A stretch of DNA of 64,000 bases, from the NCBI GenBank assembly GCA_043777315.1, contig JAYVPW010000066.1, positions 1 to 64,000 of the forward strand. The letters are read 5' to 3'. A program made the translations under genes and the position numbers. Below the pieces are notes generated by a model, which was given only the letters and a program-made list of their open reading frames with translations, was not told where the DNA came from and ran no database searches. This stretch comes from CAIURC01 sp043777315. GTDB lineage: Bacteria; Verrucomicrobiota; Verrucomicrobiia; Chthoniobacterales; Chthoniobacteraceae. Positions 48,654-58,810 of the stretch are shown in pieces (within the stretch, counting starts at the first letter, position 1; each line of letters begins with the position of its first letter).

Positions 48654-49358
48654 TTACTTCTTCTCCGCGCCGCTGATTTCGAGATACGTCGGCGTCTTGT
48701 CTTTCGGCGCGGCGTCGGTCGCCGCTTCGATGCGCATCTGCTTGAGAATCCACGCGCCCTCGATTTTCTGGCCGGAGATCACCTTGAATCTCCGCGCGAA
48801 TTTCCCCGAATGGTCGAAGGCTTCCGCCTGCATCAGCGCGCCGCTTTCCTTGTCGATCCAGAGCGTCACGCTGGCGTATTGCGAATCGTTTTTCGTGGCG
48901 GGCTCGGCGTGGATTTTCCAGCACTTCCGCAGCAACAGCATCTGCTCGCCCTCGACCGTCGCGTTCGGCCAGTAGAGAAACTTCATCGCGAGGTCTTCGT
49001 AGCTGATGTCGGTGTCGCGGACCGGCTTGTCGAAGCGCGCTGCGGTCACTTTTTCCGTGCCACTGCGGGTGACTTCCTCGAGCCGCGAATCCTTCTCCAA
49101 AAGCCGGAGCTGAATGGTCTGCGACGGGTTGATGAATTCGTAGCGAATGGTGCTCCCGTCGATGGTCAGGCGGAATGGGAGAACCTTCGGACCATTGCGC
49201 AAGCGTCCCTCGAGCGTCTGGTGTTGCGAGGCTTGCGCGAGGCGCACCACGCGGAGGATTTCGTGCGCGTCCGGCGGAGGCTCGGTGGCCGCGAAGCCGC
49301 TTAAACAAAGGGCTGCGAGGAGGAGCAATCGTTTCTTTACAGCGCGGGGCGGGGTCAT
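48654..49358 (-). CDS. LolA-like/outer-membrane lipoprotein-sorting-type protein
   Basis: The 234-residue product has a signal peptide (RLLLLAALCLSGFAA) followed by a predominantly beta domain. TLWIDKESGALMQAEAFDHSG and RFKVISGQKIEGAWILKQMR resemble the LolA-like family sometimes annotated as outer-membrane lipoprotein-sorting proteins. True lipoprotein-carrier function is not established. The start is taken as ATG 49358; an ATG at 49379 would add seven residues. It is convergent with pbpC and divergent from the PAP2 gene. Confidence 0.72.
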   Translation of the reverse strand: MTPPRAVKKRLLLLAALCLSGFAATEPPPDAHEILRVVRLAQASQHQTLEGRLRNGPKVLPFRLTIDGSTIRYEFINPSQTIQLRLLEKDSRLEEVTRSGTEKVTAARFDKPVRDTDISYEDLAMKFLYWPNATVEGEQMLLLRKCWKIHAEPATKNDSQYASVTLWIDKESGALMQAEAFDHSGKFARRFKVISGQKIEGAWILKQMRIEAATDAAPKDKTPTYLEISGAEKK

Positions 49359-49385
49359 AACCTCGCGCAGTTTCGCCATCGCCGA

Positions 49386-50033
49386 ATGGACCAAAAGCTT
49401 CTTTTTCTGATCAACCGGGAGTGGACGAATCCGGCGCTCGATCGGGTGATGGCGGTCTTTTCGACTTTCGATGTGTGGCTGTTTCCACTGCTCCTTTTGC
49501 TCGTCGGTATCGGAGTTTTCGGCGGCTTTACCGGGCGCGCTTTCGTGATCACGGCGGCGCTCGTCGTGGCGGTGAATGACGGCGGCGTTTCCAATTCGTT
49601 GAAGAAACTGGTCGATCGCCCGCGGCCCTTTCAGTCGCACAATGACGTGCGGCAGGTGGACATGGCCAAAGCCCGCCCGCGCCTGCTCGCGGTCGCCAAG
49701 CCGCTGCAAATCAAGCTGTCGCGGGCGAATCTCGAAGACGTGGAGGGCCGCTCGTTTCCGTCGTCGCACACGATCAACAACTTTTCCATCGCGACGGTTT
49801 GCGCCGCTTTTTACCGTCGGCGCGGCTGGCTCGCGTTCCTCCCGGCGGCGGTTGTCGGCTACTCGCGCATCTACACCGGCGCGCATTGGCCGAGCGATAT
49901 TCTCACGACGATCCCGCTCGCGATCGGCTCGACGCTCCTGCTCCTCGCGCTCGCGGAATGGCTCTGGCAAAGGCTCGGCGGGCGATGGCTCCCCGCCGTT
50001 CACGCCGCGCATCCCCGGCTCCTCCCGACATGA
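49386..50033 (+). CDS. PAP2-family lipid phosphatase
   Basis: The 215-residue membrane protein has the three PAP2 motifs: KKLVDRPRP, SFPSSHTINN (PSGH equivalent) and SRIYTGAHWPSD (catalytic His). Hydrophobic helices lie between them. It could dephosphorylate undecaprenyl pyrophosphate or another lipid phosphate. Its stop overlaps the next gene's ATG by 4 nt (ATGA), so it is in one operon with the GT39 gene, favouring a role in recycling a polyprenyl carrier. Confidence 0.88.
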   Translation: MDQKLLFLINREWTNPALDRVMAVFSTFDVWLFPLLLLLVGIGVFGGFTGRAFVITAALVVAVNDGGVSNSLKKLVDRPRPFQSHNDVRQVDMAKARPRLLAVAKPLQIKLSRANLEDVEGRSFPSSHTINNFSIATVCAAFYRRRGWLAFLPAAVVGYSRIYTGAHWPSDILTTIPLAIGSTLLLLALAEWLWQRLGGRWLPAVHAAHPRLLPT

Positions 50034-51607
50034 CGCCGCGCCGTTGGTTGTTCGTTCTGCTCGCCGCGCTCACCGCGCTCCGGCTCGTTTTCATCGCGCA
50101 GGCGGAGCTCACGCCGGACGAGGCGTACTACCAGATGTGGAGCGAGCGAATGGACGTTTGCTATTACAGCAAGGGCCCCGGCATCGCGGCGACGATGTGG
50201 CTCGGCACGCATCTTTTCGGCGTGAACGAATTCGGCATCCGCGTTTTCAGCCCGCTCCTCGCGCTCGGCACGACGCTGTTGATGTTCTCTTTTGCGCGCC
50301 GGCTTTACGGTGAGTCGGTCGGGATTTGGACCGCGCTGATGATCAACGCCGTCCCGATTTTCAACGCGGGCAGCCTGCTGATGACGATCGACCCGCTCTC
50401 GATTTTCTTTTGGACCGCGGCGCTTTACGCGTTCTGGCTGGCGCTGGAACGGAGCCCGGAATTCAGCCGCTGGTGGCCGATCACTGGCGCGCTGATCGGC
50501 CTCGGATTCCTGTGCAAATACACGAACGCGATGGAGCTGCTCTCCGTCCTTTTGCTGCTCGCGTTCACGCCGAAATTTCGCCGCGAACTCGCGCGTCCGG
50601 GCTTCTGGTCGATGCTCGCGGCGTTCGCTCCGTTCACGCTGCCGCCGATCATTTGGAACGCGCAGCACGACTGGATCACGCTCGCGCACCTCAGCGCGCG
50701 AGGCGGCCTGCAGAAAGCTTTCCACGTCGATTTCCGTGAGTTGTTCACGTTCGTCATTCAGCACTTCGGCGCGTATTCGCCCTTCCTTTTCGCCGCGATG
50801 ATCGCGGGCGGGGTCTGGGCTTTGCCGCAGGCGCGGCATCATTTGAAACCGCGCTTCCTGCTCGCGTTCACGCTCCCGCTTTGGGGGCTCTATCTCTGGC
50901 TTTCGCTGAAGCAATCGGGCGAGGCGAACTGGACCGCGCCCGCGATGATCAGCCTCGGGATTCTCGCCACCGCGGTCTGGCACGAGCGCGCGCAGACCTC
51001 GCGGCGGATGCGCGTTCTCGCTGTCGTCTCGCTCGGGTTTGGCATCGCGATGAGCATCGTCGCGCTCGACACGGACCTGCTCCGCCTCGCCGGAATTCCG
51101 CTTTCGTACAGCGCCGACCCGAGCAAGCGCCTGCGCGGCTGGCGCACTTCGGCGGAGAAAATCGAGGAGTTTCGCGCGCAGTTCGAAGCGAAAACTGGGC
51201 AGCCGGTTTTCCTGATTGCGAACACGTACGGCGTCGCGGCGGACCTCGCGTTTTATTTGAAAAACAAGCGCGCGGAAGGGCCGGGGCATCCGCCGATTTA
51301 CTTCCCGGAGTCGCCGGCGATTGAGAATCAATTCTCGTTCTGGCCGCGCTACGACGAGTTCATCAGCGTGCCGCGCGGGCAGCTCCCGGCGGACGCGTAT
51401 TACACGGAGGAGCAGGGGATCAATCCCTTCCACGGCCGCACCGCGCTCTACATCACCGACCGCGCGGAAGAGCACGCGCCGTCCATGGTCAAGAGCGGCT
51501 TCGAGCGGACGGAAATGATCGCGTGCATCGATCAGACGCGACGGGGGTTGCCGCTCCGCCAGTGGCGCGTCTTCGCGTGCTACAACTATCGCAGCGCGTC
51601 GCTGTGA
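50030..51607 (+). CDS. Glycosyltransferase family 39-like membrane protein
   Basis: The 525-residue polytopic protein has many hydrophobic helices. The first periplasmic loop carries the acidic pair LTPDEAYYQMWSE, characteristic of GT-C enzymes such as ArnT and protein mannosyltransferases that use polyprenyl-phosphate sugars. The C-terminal part is a soluble periplasmic domain. The acceptor (lipid, glycan or protein) cannot be read. It is coupled to the PAP2 phosphatase by a 4-nt overlap and followed by a GT2 that could make its sugar donor. Confidence 0.87.
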   Translation: MTPRRWLFVLLAALTALRLVFIAQAELTPDEAYYQMWSERMDVCYYSKGPGIAATMWLGTHLFGVNEFGIRVFSPLLALGTTLLMFSFARRLYGESVGIWTALMINAVPIFNAGSLLMTIDPLSIFFWTAALYAFWLALERSPEFSRWWPITGALIGLGFLCKYTNAMELLSVLLLLAFTPKFRRELARPGFWSMLAAFAPFTLPPIIWNAQHDWITLAHLSARGGLQKAFHVDFRELFTFVIQHFGAYSPFLFAAMIAGGVWALPQARHHLKPRFLLAFTLPLWGLYLWLSLKQSGEANWTAPAMISLGILATAVWHERAQTSRRMRVLAVVSLGFGIAMSIVALDTDLLRLAGIPLSYSADPSKRLRGWRTSAEKIEEFRAQFEAKTGQPVFLIANTYGVAADLAFYLKNKRAEGPGHPPIYFPESPAIENQFSFWPRYDEFISVPRGQLPADAYYTEEQGINPFHGRTALYITDRAEEHAPSMVKSGFERTEMIACIDQTRRGLPLRQWRVFACYNYRSASL

Positions 51608-51681
51608 TTTGGCGCGGCGGGCGCATCGCCGGGCTGCCAAACCGCTTCCCAAGGTTCCGCGCACAACATTAAAAGCCCCCG

Positions 51682-52377
51682 ATGATTTCTGTCGTGATCC
51701 CGCTCTTCAATGAGGAGGACAATGTCCGCGCGCTGCAAAACGAACTCGCCGCCGCGCTCGTTGGCATCGAGCACGAGATCATTCTCATCGACGACTGCTC
51801 GACCGATCAGACACTCGCGCGGATCGAGCGCCGGCCGGAAGTGCGCGTGCTGGAGTTTGAGAAAAATTCGGGGCAAAGCGCCGCGATGTTTGCCGGCATC
51901 CGTGCGGCGCGCGGCGAGGTCATCGTGCTGCTTGATGGCGACTTGCAAAACGACCCCGCCGACATTCCTCGCCTGCTCGCGGAAATCGAGCGCGGCGCGG
52001 ACCTCGTCTGCGGCTACCGGGCGAATCGGAAAGACACGTTTTCCAAGCGCCTCACGAGCCGTTTCGCGAATGCGGTCCGCAGCCGTTTCACGCGCGATGG
52101 CGTGCGCGACACGGGCTGCACTTTGAAGGCGATGCGGACGCCGTGCCGGGAGGCGCTCGTGCCGTTTTACGGGATGCACCGCTTCATCCCGGCGCTCGTG
52201 AAAGGGCTCGGGTACAAGCTCGTCGAGCTGCCGGTGCATCACCGCCCGCGCACCGCGGGCGTGAGCAAATACGGATTCGGGAACCGTGCAATCAAGGCGA
52301 CGATGGACATGTTCGCCGTCCGCTGGATGCTCTCGCGCCAGCTTAAAATCCGGATCAAACCGGAGCGGGAAATTTAG
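51682..52377 (+). CDS. GT2 glycosyltransferase, polyprenyl-phosphate sugar synthase-like
   Basis: The 231-residue protein has the GT-A fold with SVVIPLFNEEDNVRALQNEL at the N-terminus, IILIDDCSTDQT, the DXD-type VLLDGDLQNDP and HHRPRTAGVSKYGFGNR. That matches DPM1/ArnC-type enzymes, which transfer a sugar from a nucleotide to a polyprenyl phosphate. It lacks the usual C-terminal membrane helices, so it may act as a peripheral membrane protein. It follows the GT39 gene by 74 bp on the same strand. Its stop codon overlaps the convergent alr stop. Confidence 0.9.
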   Translation: MISVVIPLFNEEDNVRALQNELAAALVGIEHEIILIDDCSTDQTLARIERRPEVRVLEFEKNSGQSAAMFAGIRAARGEVIVLLDGDLQNDPADIPRLLAEIERGADLVCGYRANRKDTFSKRLTSRFANAVRSRFTRDGVRDTGCTLKAMRTPCREALVPFYGMHRFIPALVKGLGYKLVELPVHHRPRTAGVSKYGFGNRAIKATMDMFAVRWMLSRQLKIRIKPEREI

Positions 52378-53495
52378 GCGCCGCTGACGACGCGTGCGAC
52401 CCGGTTTCCGATGCCGGTGAAGATTTCCCACGGGATGGTCCCGGCTCTTTCCGCCAGCTCGGCGACCGGAATTTCTTCGGATTCGCTGAGCCCGAAGAGG
52501 ACGACTTCTTCGCCCGCCGCGACGTCGGGGAGGGCGGTGCAATCGACCATGATTTGGTCCATCGTGATGCGGCCGAGGACGGCGCATCTTTTCCCCCGAA
52601 TGAGCACCGCCGCGCCGCGCCCGGTGAGGTGGCGCGGATAGCCGTCTGCGTATCCCACCGCGAGCGTGGCGACCCGCATCGCGCCGGGAGTGGTGAAGGT
52701 GCGACCGTAGCTGATCGTGCGGCCGGGGCCGAAATCGCGCACGAGCGTGACCCGCGTTTTCCACGCCAGGACGGGACGAAGTTGCGGCTGAAATTCCGGG
52801 AGTGGCGCGCAGCCGTAAAGCATGAGCCCGGCGCGAATCATGCCGCCACTCGCGGGGCCGAAAGCGATCAGTCCCGCGCTGTTCGCGATGTGATCGATCG
52901 TCGTGGAAAGGCCGCTGGCGCTGAGTGCGACGAGCAGGGCGCGGAAGTGAGCGAGCTGATCGCGAGTGAACGCATCGTCCTCATCCGCGACGGGAAAATG
53001 CGATGCGAGGCCGGTGATGGCGACGCCTGGCAGCGCGAGAATGGCGCGCGCGGCGGCGACCGTTTCATCCTGCCAAATGCCGATACGGCCCATGCCCGTG
53101 TCGATGACGAGGTGAACGGAAATGCGCCGTCCGGGAGCCGCGAGCGCGCTGTAGGCGGCGGCTTCCTCGACGCTGGAAATGGCGGGGAGAAAACCGCGGG
53201 CGACGATCTCCGCGCGCTCCGACGGCAGGGCCGGACCGAGGAGGTGGATCGACGCCGGATCGGCATCAGTGCTGATTTCGAGGGCTTCTTCCAGATTTGC
53301 CACACCAAACATTTCCACCTGCCCGGCGAGAGCGCGGACGACCGGAATCGCGCCGTGCCCGTACGCGTTCGCCTTCACCACCGCCATCACTTTCACCCCG
53401 GGACCAACGCGCGCCCGGACGGCCGCGACGTTGTGCCGGAGCGCCGCGAGATCGATCTCCGCCCAGCAGCGCAGCGGCGCGCCAGACGCGCTCAC
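52374..53495 (-). CDS. alr: Alanine racemase
   Basis: A PLP enzyme making D-Ala for peptidoglycan. The 373-residue product has the PLP-lysine motif VVKANAYGHGAI near residue 41, ASHFPVADEDD, RAGLMLYGCAPL and GYADGYPR, all characteristic. The start is GTG at 53495, which overlaps the stop of the preceding SRPBCC gene by 4 nt (GTGA), so translation is coupled. Its 3' end overlaps the convergent GT2 gene by a few bases. Confidence 0.95.
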   Translation of the reverse strand: MSASGAPLRCWAEIDLAALRHNVAAVRARVGPGVKVMAVVKANAYGHGAIPVVRALAGQVEMFGVANLEEALEISTDADPASIHLLGPALPSERAEIVARGFLPAISSVEEAAAYSALAAPGRRISVHLVIDTGMGRIGIWQDETVAAARAILALPGVAITGLASHFPVADEDDAFTRDQLAHFRALLVALSASGLSTTIDHIANSAGLIAFGPASGGMIRAGLMLYGCAPLPEFQPQLRPVLAWKTRVTLVRDFGPGRTISYGRTFTTPGAMRVATLAVGYADGYPRHLTGRGAAVLIRGKRCAVLGRITMDQIMVDCTALPDVAAGEEVVLFGLSESEEIPVAELAERAGTIPWEIFTGIGNRVARVVSGA

Positions 53496-54031
53496 GCGTG
53501 GGCGGTCCGCGGCGCGTGCCGCCGCTCGACGGCGATCTTCAGATTCGCCAGGCCAGACGAAAAATCGCGGCCGATCATCCATTTGCAAAAAAGATCGAAG
53601 TAGCGCCGGTAGGGATTCAACGCGGGCTCCCACACACAACGCCACGTCACGCGCGTGCAGGCACCGTCGGGCACGAGGTCGAAGCGCCCGAGGAGCTGAT
53701 ATTTCCCCGCGCACATCTCGACTTCGTAGTCGAGCCGCCGGCCGGCGTCGCTGCGGATGATGCGGACGACGCCCTCCATTTTCCGCGAGCGCCACCGCTG
53801 GACCGCGCCTGCTCCCGCCGTCAGTTCACCGTACGAAAATTCAACCTCGTCCTGACTGCCCCAGGCGGTCCACAGCGGCCAGGTCCGCAGGTCGTTCAGC
53901 ATCGGGAAAATTTCGTCCGTCGGCGCGAGGATCGTGATGCGACGCTCCACGCGCGGGCGGCGTCGGAGGAAGAACGGAAAGACGAGCAGAAAGACTGCGG
54001 CGGCGAGGAAGGGAGGGCGGGTGCGAGGCAT
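53492..54031 (-). CDS. SRPBCC-family lipid-binding-fold protein
   Basis: The 179-residue product has one N-terminal membrane helix (PPFLAAAVFLLVFPFF), then a START/SRPBCC-like fold (ERRITILAPTDEIFPMLND, TWPLWTAWGSQDE, ACTRVTWRCVWEPALNPYRR). The family binds hydrophobic ligands. It precedes alr with overlapping stop and start, an arrangement not easily explained by function. Its substrate is unknown. Confidence 0.82.
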   Translation of the reverse strand: MPRTRPPFLAAAVFLLVFPFFLRRRPRVERRITILAPTDEIFPMLNDLRTWPLWTAWGSQDEVEFSYGELTAGAGAVQRWRSRKMEGVVRIIRSDAGRRLDYEVEMCAGKYQLLGRFDLVPDGACTRVTWRCVWEPALNPYRRYFDLFCKWMIGRDFSSGLANLKIAVERRHAPRTAHA

Positions 54032-54208
54032 GGCGGAGAGTGCGGTGGCGGAACTCGTGCGGGACGGGACACGCGGATCGGAGCGGCCCGCGCGACGCCT
54101 GTTTTTTCATGGATCGGGGCAACCAGCAATCCAGTTTCGACGCTCTCCGTGCTTGCACTCCCGGCGGCGGGTTCTAGAACATGCGCTCACTTTTTCCTTT
54201 CGATCTTT

Positions 54209-54988
54209 ATGCTCAAAAAATCGCTCGTCCTGCTCGCCGCGTGCGGCCTCATCACACACGCGGCATGCGCCCAAGACACCGCCGCTGCCGACCCCGTGGG
54301 GCCGGCGAAGAGTACGACGACCGAGAGCCGCGTGAAGGCCGTGACAGTCACGACTCCGGCCCCTGCGGCGACGCCGGAGCCACGAAAAAAAGGGTTCTTC
54401 AAGCGCGTCTTCGGCAAGCAAGACCCGGTCGTCATACCCGCGCCGACTCCCGCGCCGAAAGCAACACCGCGCCCGTTCCGCAGGCCGCATGCGCCGCCGA
54501 CACCTTCTCCCGATGAAAACGTGACCGAGGAACCGAAGAAGTCGGAGCCCGCAAAAACGGAGCCCACTACCAAACCCGCACCGGTGCCCTCCGACGCTAC
54601 CGAGATTAAGCCGCCCGCGCCGGACAAACCCGCCGTCGAGGTGCCGCCGGCTCCAGCGGCCACGCCCGCACCGATCAAGAAAGGCGGCAAAAAGCCAGTG
54701 GTCGCCCCGGTCAAAAAGACCGCGAGCACCCCTCCGGACACGAAGGATCCCGATGTGCTCGAGAAATGGAAATACGACGAGGCGAAGGCCCGCGCGCTCG
54801 AGGATGCGGACGTCGCGGACCTCAAGGGCAAGGCCGACGCAGCGCTGAATGAGGACGAGGGCCGCAAGGCGCTGCGGGCCTACAACCGCGCGCTTTTCAG
54901 CAAAATGCGGCGCGTCGATCCGAGCATCAAAGAGCGCATCGATCGCATCGAGACCAGCGTGATGAAGCGCCTCGGCGGCGCGGAATAA
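54209..54988 (+). CDS. Proline/alanine-rich secreted protein, function unknown
   Basis: The 259-residue product has a signal peptide (KKSLVLLAACGLITHAACA). The main body is low-complexity, rich in Pro, Ala, Thr and Lys (TPAPAATPEPRKKGFFKRVF), then a short helical C-terminal domain (RALEDADVADLKGKADAALN, RRVDPSIKERIDRIET). The Pro-rich part is a likely extended spacer through the periplasm. The start is the ATG at 54209, which begins the signal peptide. It is convergent with the amidase gene by 4 bp. No family is recognised. Confidence 0.7.
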   Translation: MLKKSLVLLAACGLITHAACAQDTAAADPVGPAKSTTTESRVKAVTVTTPAPAATPEPRKKGFFKRVFGKQDPVVIPAPTPAPKATPRPFRRPHAPPTPSPDENVTEEPKKSEPAKTEPTTKPAPVPSDATEIKPPAPDKPAVEVPPAPAATPAPIKKGGKKPVVAPVKKTASTPPDTKDPDVLEKWKYDEAKARALEDADVADLKGKADAALNEDEGRKALRAYNRALFSKMRRVDPSIKERIDRIETSVMKRLGGAE

Positions 54989-54992
54989 ACGT

Positions 54993-55686
54993 TCAGCGTG
55001 CCGCCACGATCGCGGCCGGATTGCGAGCTCCAAATCGCTGCGTCACCACCGCCTCCGCGATCGCCCCGGCGAGCCGCTCGCGATACGCCGGCATGGCGCA
55101 ACGGCGCCCTTCCGCGGGGTTGCTGAAATAGCCGCACTCCACGAGCACCGCGGGATATTCGTTGAGCCGGAGCACGCGGAAATTTGCAAGCCGCAAGCCG
55201 TGCGACGATGCGCCTGGCACCGCCGCCATATTTTGCAAAACCCGCTGCGCCAGCTCGCGCGATTCCGGCGATTTGTAATACACCTCCGTGCCGTGGATCG
55301 CCCGGCTCCGCGCTTCGTTGAAATGAATGCTCAGGAAGATCGCGTTGTTCTGCCGATTGGAAATATGCGCGCGCTCGTTCAGCTCGATGAACTCGTCCGA
55401 GCTCCGCGTCATCACCGTGCGAAAGCCCGCGGCGCGCAGTTTCGGCTCGAGGTCGCGAGCCACTTCGAGCGTCGCATGTTTCTCCGCGCCGCCCCATCGC
55501 GAGCGCGTGCCGGAGTCGTGCCCGCCGTGCCCGGCATCGATCACGACGGTGTGAAAAGTGTGGCTCGTATCCTTCACGGCCGTCCCCGCGCAGCCCGACA
55601 GAAACGCCGCCGCGAGCGCGAGCCACGCGGGTCGCAAGCCACGCCGCTTGCCACCGCGGGACTCGTTCGGGATGCTCGCGGCGATG

Positions 55687-55700
<14 letters not shown>
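54993..55700 (-). CDS. N-acetylmuramoyl-L-alanine amidase (Amidase_3)
   Basis: A zinc enzyme that cleaves the bond between muramic acid and the peptide stem. The product (235 residues from 55700) has a lipoprotein-like signal (LALAAAFLSGCAG) and the Amidase_3 zinc motifs: His in TVVIDAGHGGHD, the Glu after it in AEKHATLEVARDL, His in FLSIHFNEA and Glu in AVLVECGYFSN. The start is uncertain: 55700 or 55733 overlap the start of the divergent thioredoxin-fold gene, while a TTG at 55637 (RPAWLALAAAFLSGC) would avoid the overlap and begin right at the lipoprotein signal. Confidence 0.9.
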
Positions 55701-57924
<2,224 letters not shown>

Positions 57925-57946
57925 CGCCCCGCTTGCGGGATCTCCG

Positions 57947-58075
57947 GTCATCCTGAGCGCAGCGCAGCGGAGTCGAAGGACCTCTTACTTTTCCCCAATT
58001 CGCCCGTCGCGGAGGGAGAGATGTAAGAGGTCCTTCGACTGCGTTTCGCTGGCGCTCCACTCCGCTCAGGATGAC
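57947..58075. repeat. GTCATCCTGAGCG palindromic element, copy 4 of 4
   Basis: It has the same blocks as the other copies, with GGTCATCCTGAGCGCAGCGC at the left and CGCTCAGGATGACC at the right. It lies after the DUF255 gene stop, and with flanking GG/CC may extend a few bases on each side. It could serve as the 3' fold of that gene. Confidence 0.88.
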
Positions 58076-58219
58076 CGGAAGAACCTGCCGCCGCCCGGCG
58101 TTTTCGACGCCCGGCACATTTTCTAAGAAACCCCGGAGCCCCTCGTCTCAACCAGCGAACGATGTCTTCCGATTCCCCCGACCGAATGAAGATTGGCTGA
58201 ATCCGGGCATCCTGCCGAA

Positions 58220-58783
58220 ATGCCTTTCATGCCCGTGAGCCGACCGGATGAACCGAGTCAGACTTGGCCCGAGTGGGAAACCATCGAGCAGGTTTTTGCC
58301 GCACTGGAGTCGCCACTGCTGGGCTATGCCCGGCGGCTGCTCGGCGATTTCGCGGTCGCGGAAGACGTGGTGCAGGAGGCTTTTATGAAACTCCATACTC
58401 ATTTCCAGGAAGTGCGTGCGCCGCAGCCGTGGCTCTACCGCACCGTCCACAATCTCGCGGTGGATCATCAGCGCCGCGCCAGCCGGATCGTGCTCGTGGG
58501 CGATTCGGCGGGCGACGACACGCCGGCAAATGACGCTGCCGACCCGCAGCTTTTGCCCGACGAACAAATCGCGCGCTGGGAAGGCATCGGGCTGGTGCGG
58601 CTCGTTTTGGAAACACTCGACGCGCGCAGCCGGGAGCTGATCCGGCTGCGGTTCAACGAGGATCTTTCGTACCAGGAAATCGCCACGCAGATGAAGCTGA
58701 CGGTCGGGAACGTCGGCTACCTGCTGCATCACGCGCTCAAGGCGATGGCGCTGGAGCTCGTGAAAACGGACATCGCGCCATGA
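58220..58783 (+). CDS. ECF-type RNA polymerase sigma factor
   Basis: The 187-residue product has sigma region 2 (LLGYARRLLGDFAVAEDVVQ, EAFMKLHTHFQEV, PWLYRTVHNLAVDH) and region 4 (RSRELIRLRFNEDLSYQEIA, with a helix-turn-helix). ATG at 58220 is preferred; ATG 58229 and TTG 58193 are possible. It is followed after 27 bp by a large transmembrane protein with an anti-sigma-like N-terminus, the usual layout of an ECF sigma factor and its membrane regulator. Its own promoter motif was not identified. Confidence 0.92.
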   Translation: MPFMPVSRPDEPSQTWPEWETIEQVFAALESPLLGYARRLLGDFAVAEDVVQEAFMKLHTHFQEVRAPQPWLYRTVHNLAVDHQRRASRIVLVGDSAGDDTPANDAADPQLLPDEQIARWEGIGLVRLVLETLDARSRELIRLRFNEDLSYQEIATQMKLTVGNVGYLLHHALKAMALELVKTDIAP

Positions 58784-58810
58784 ATCGTTCGCATCAACAG
58801 GCGGTCATCG

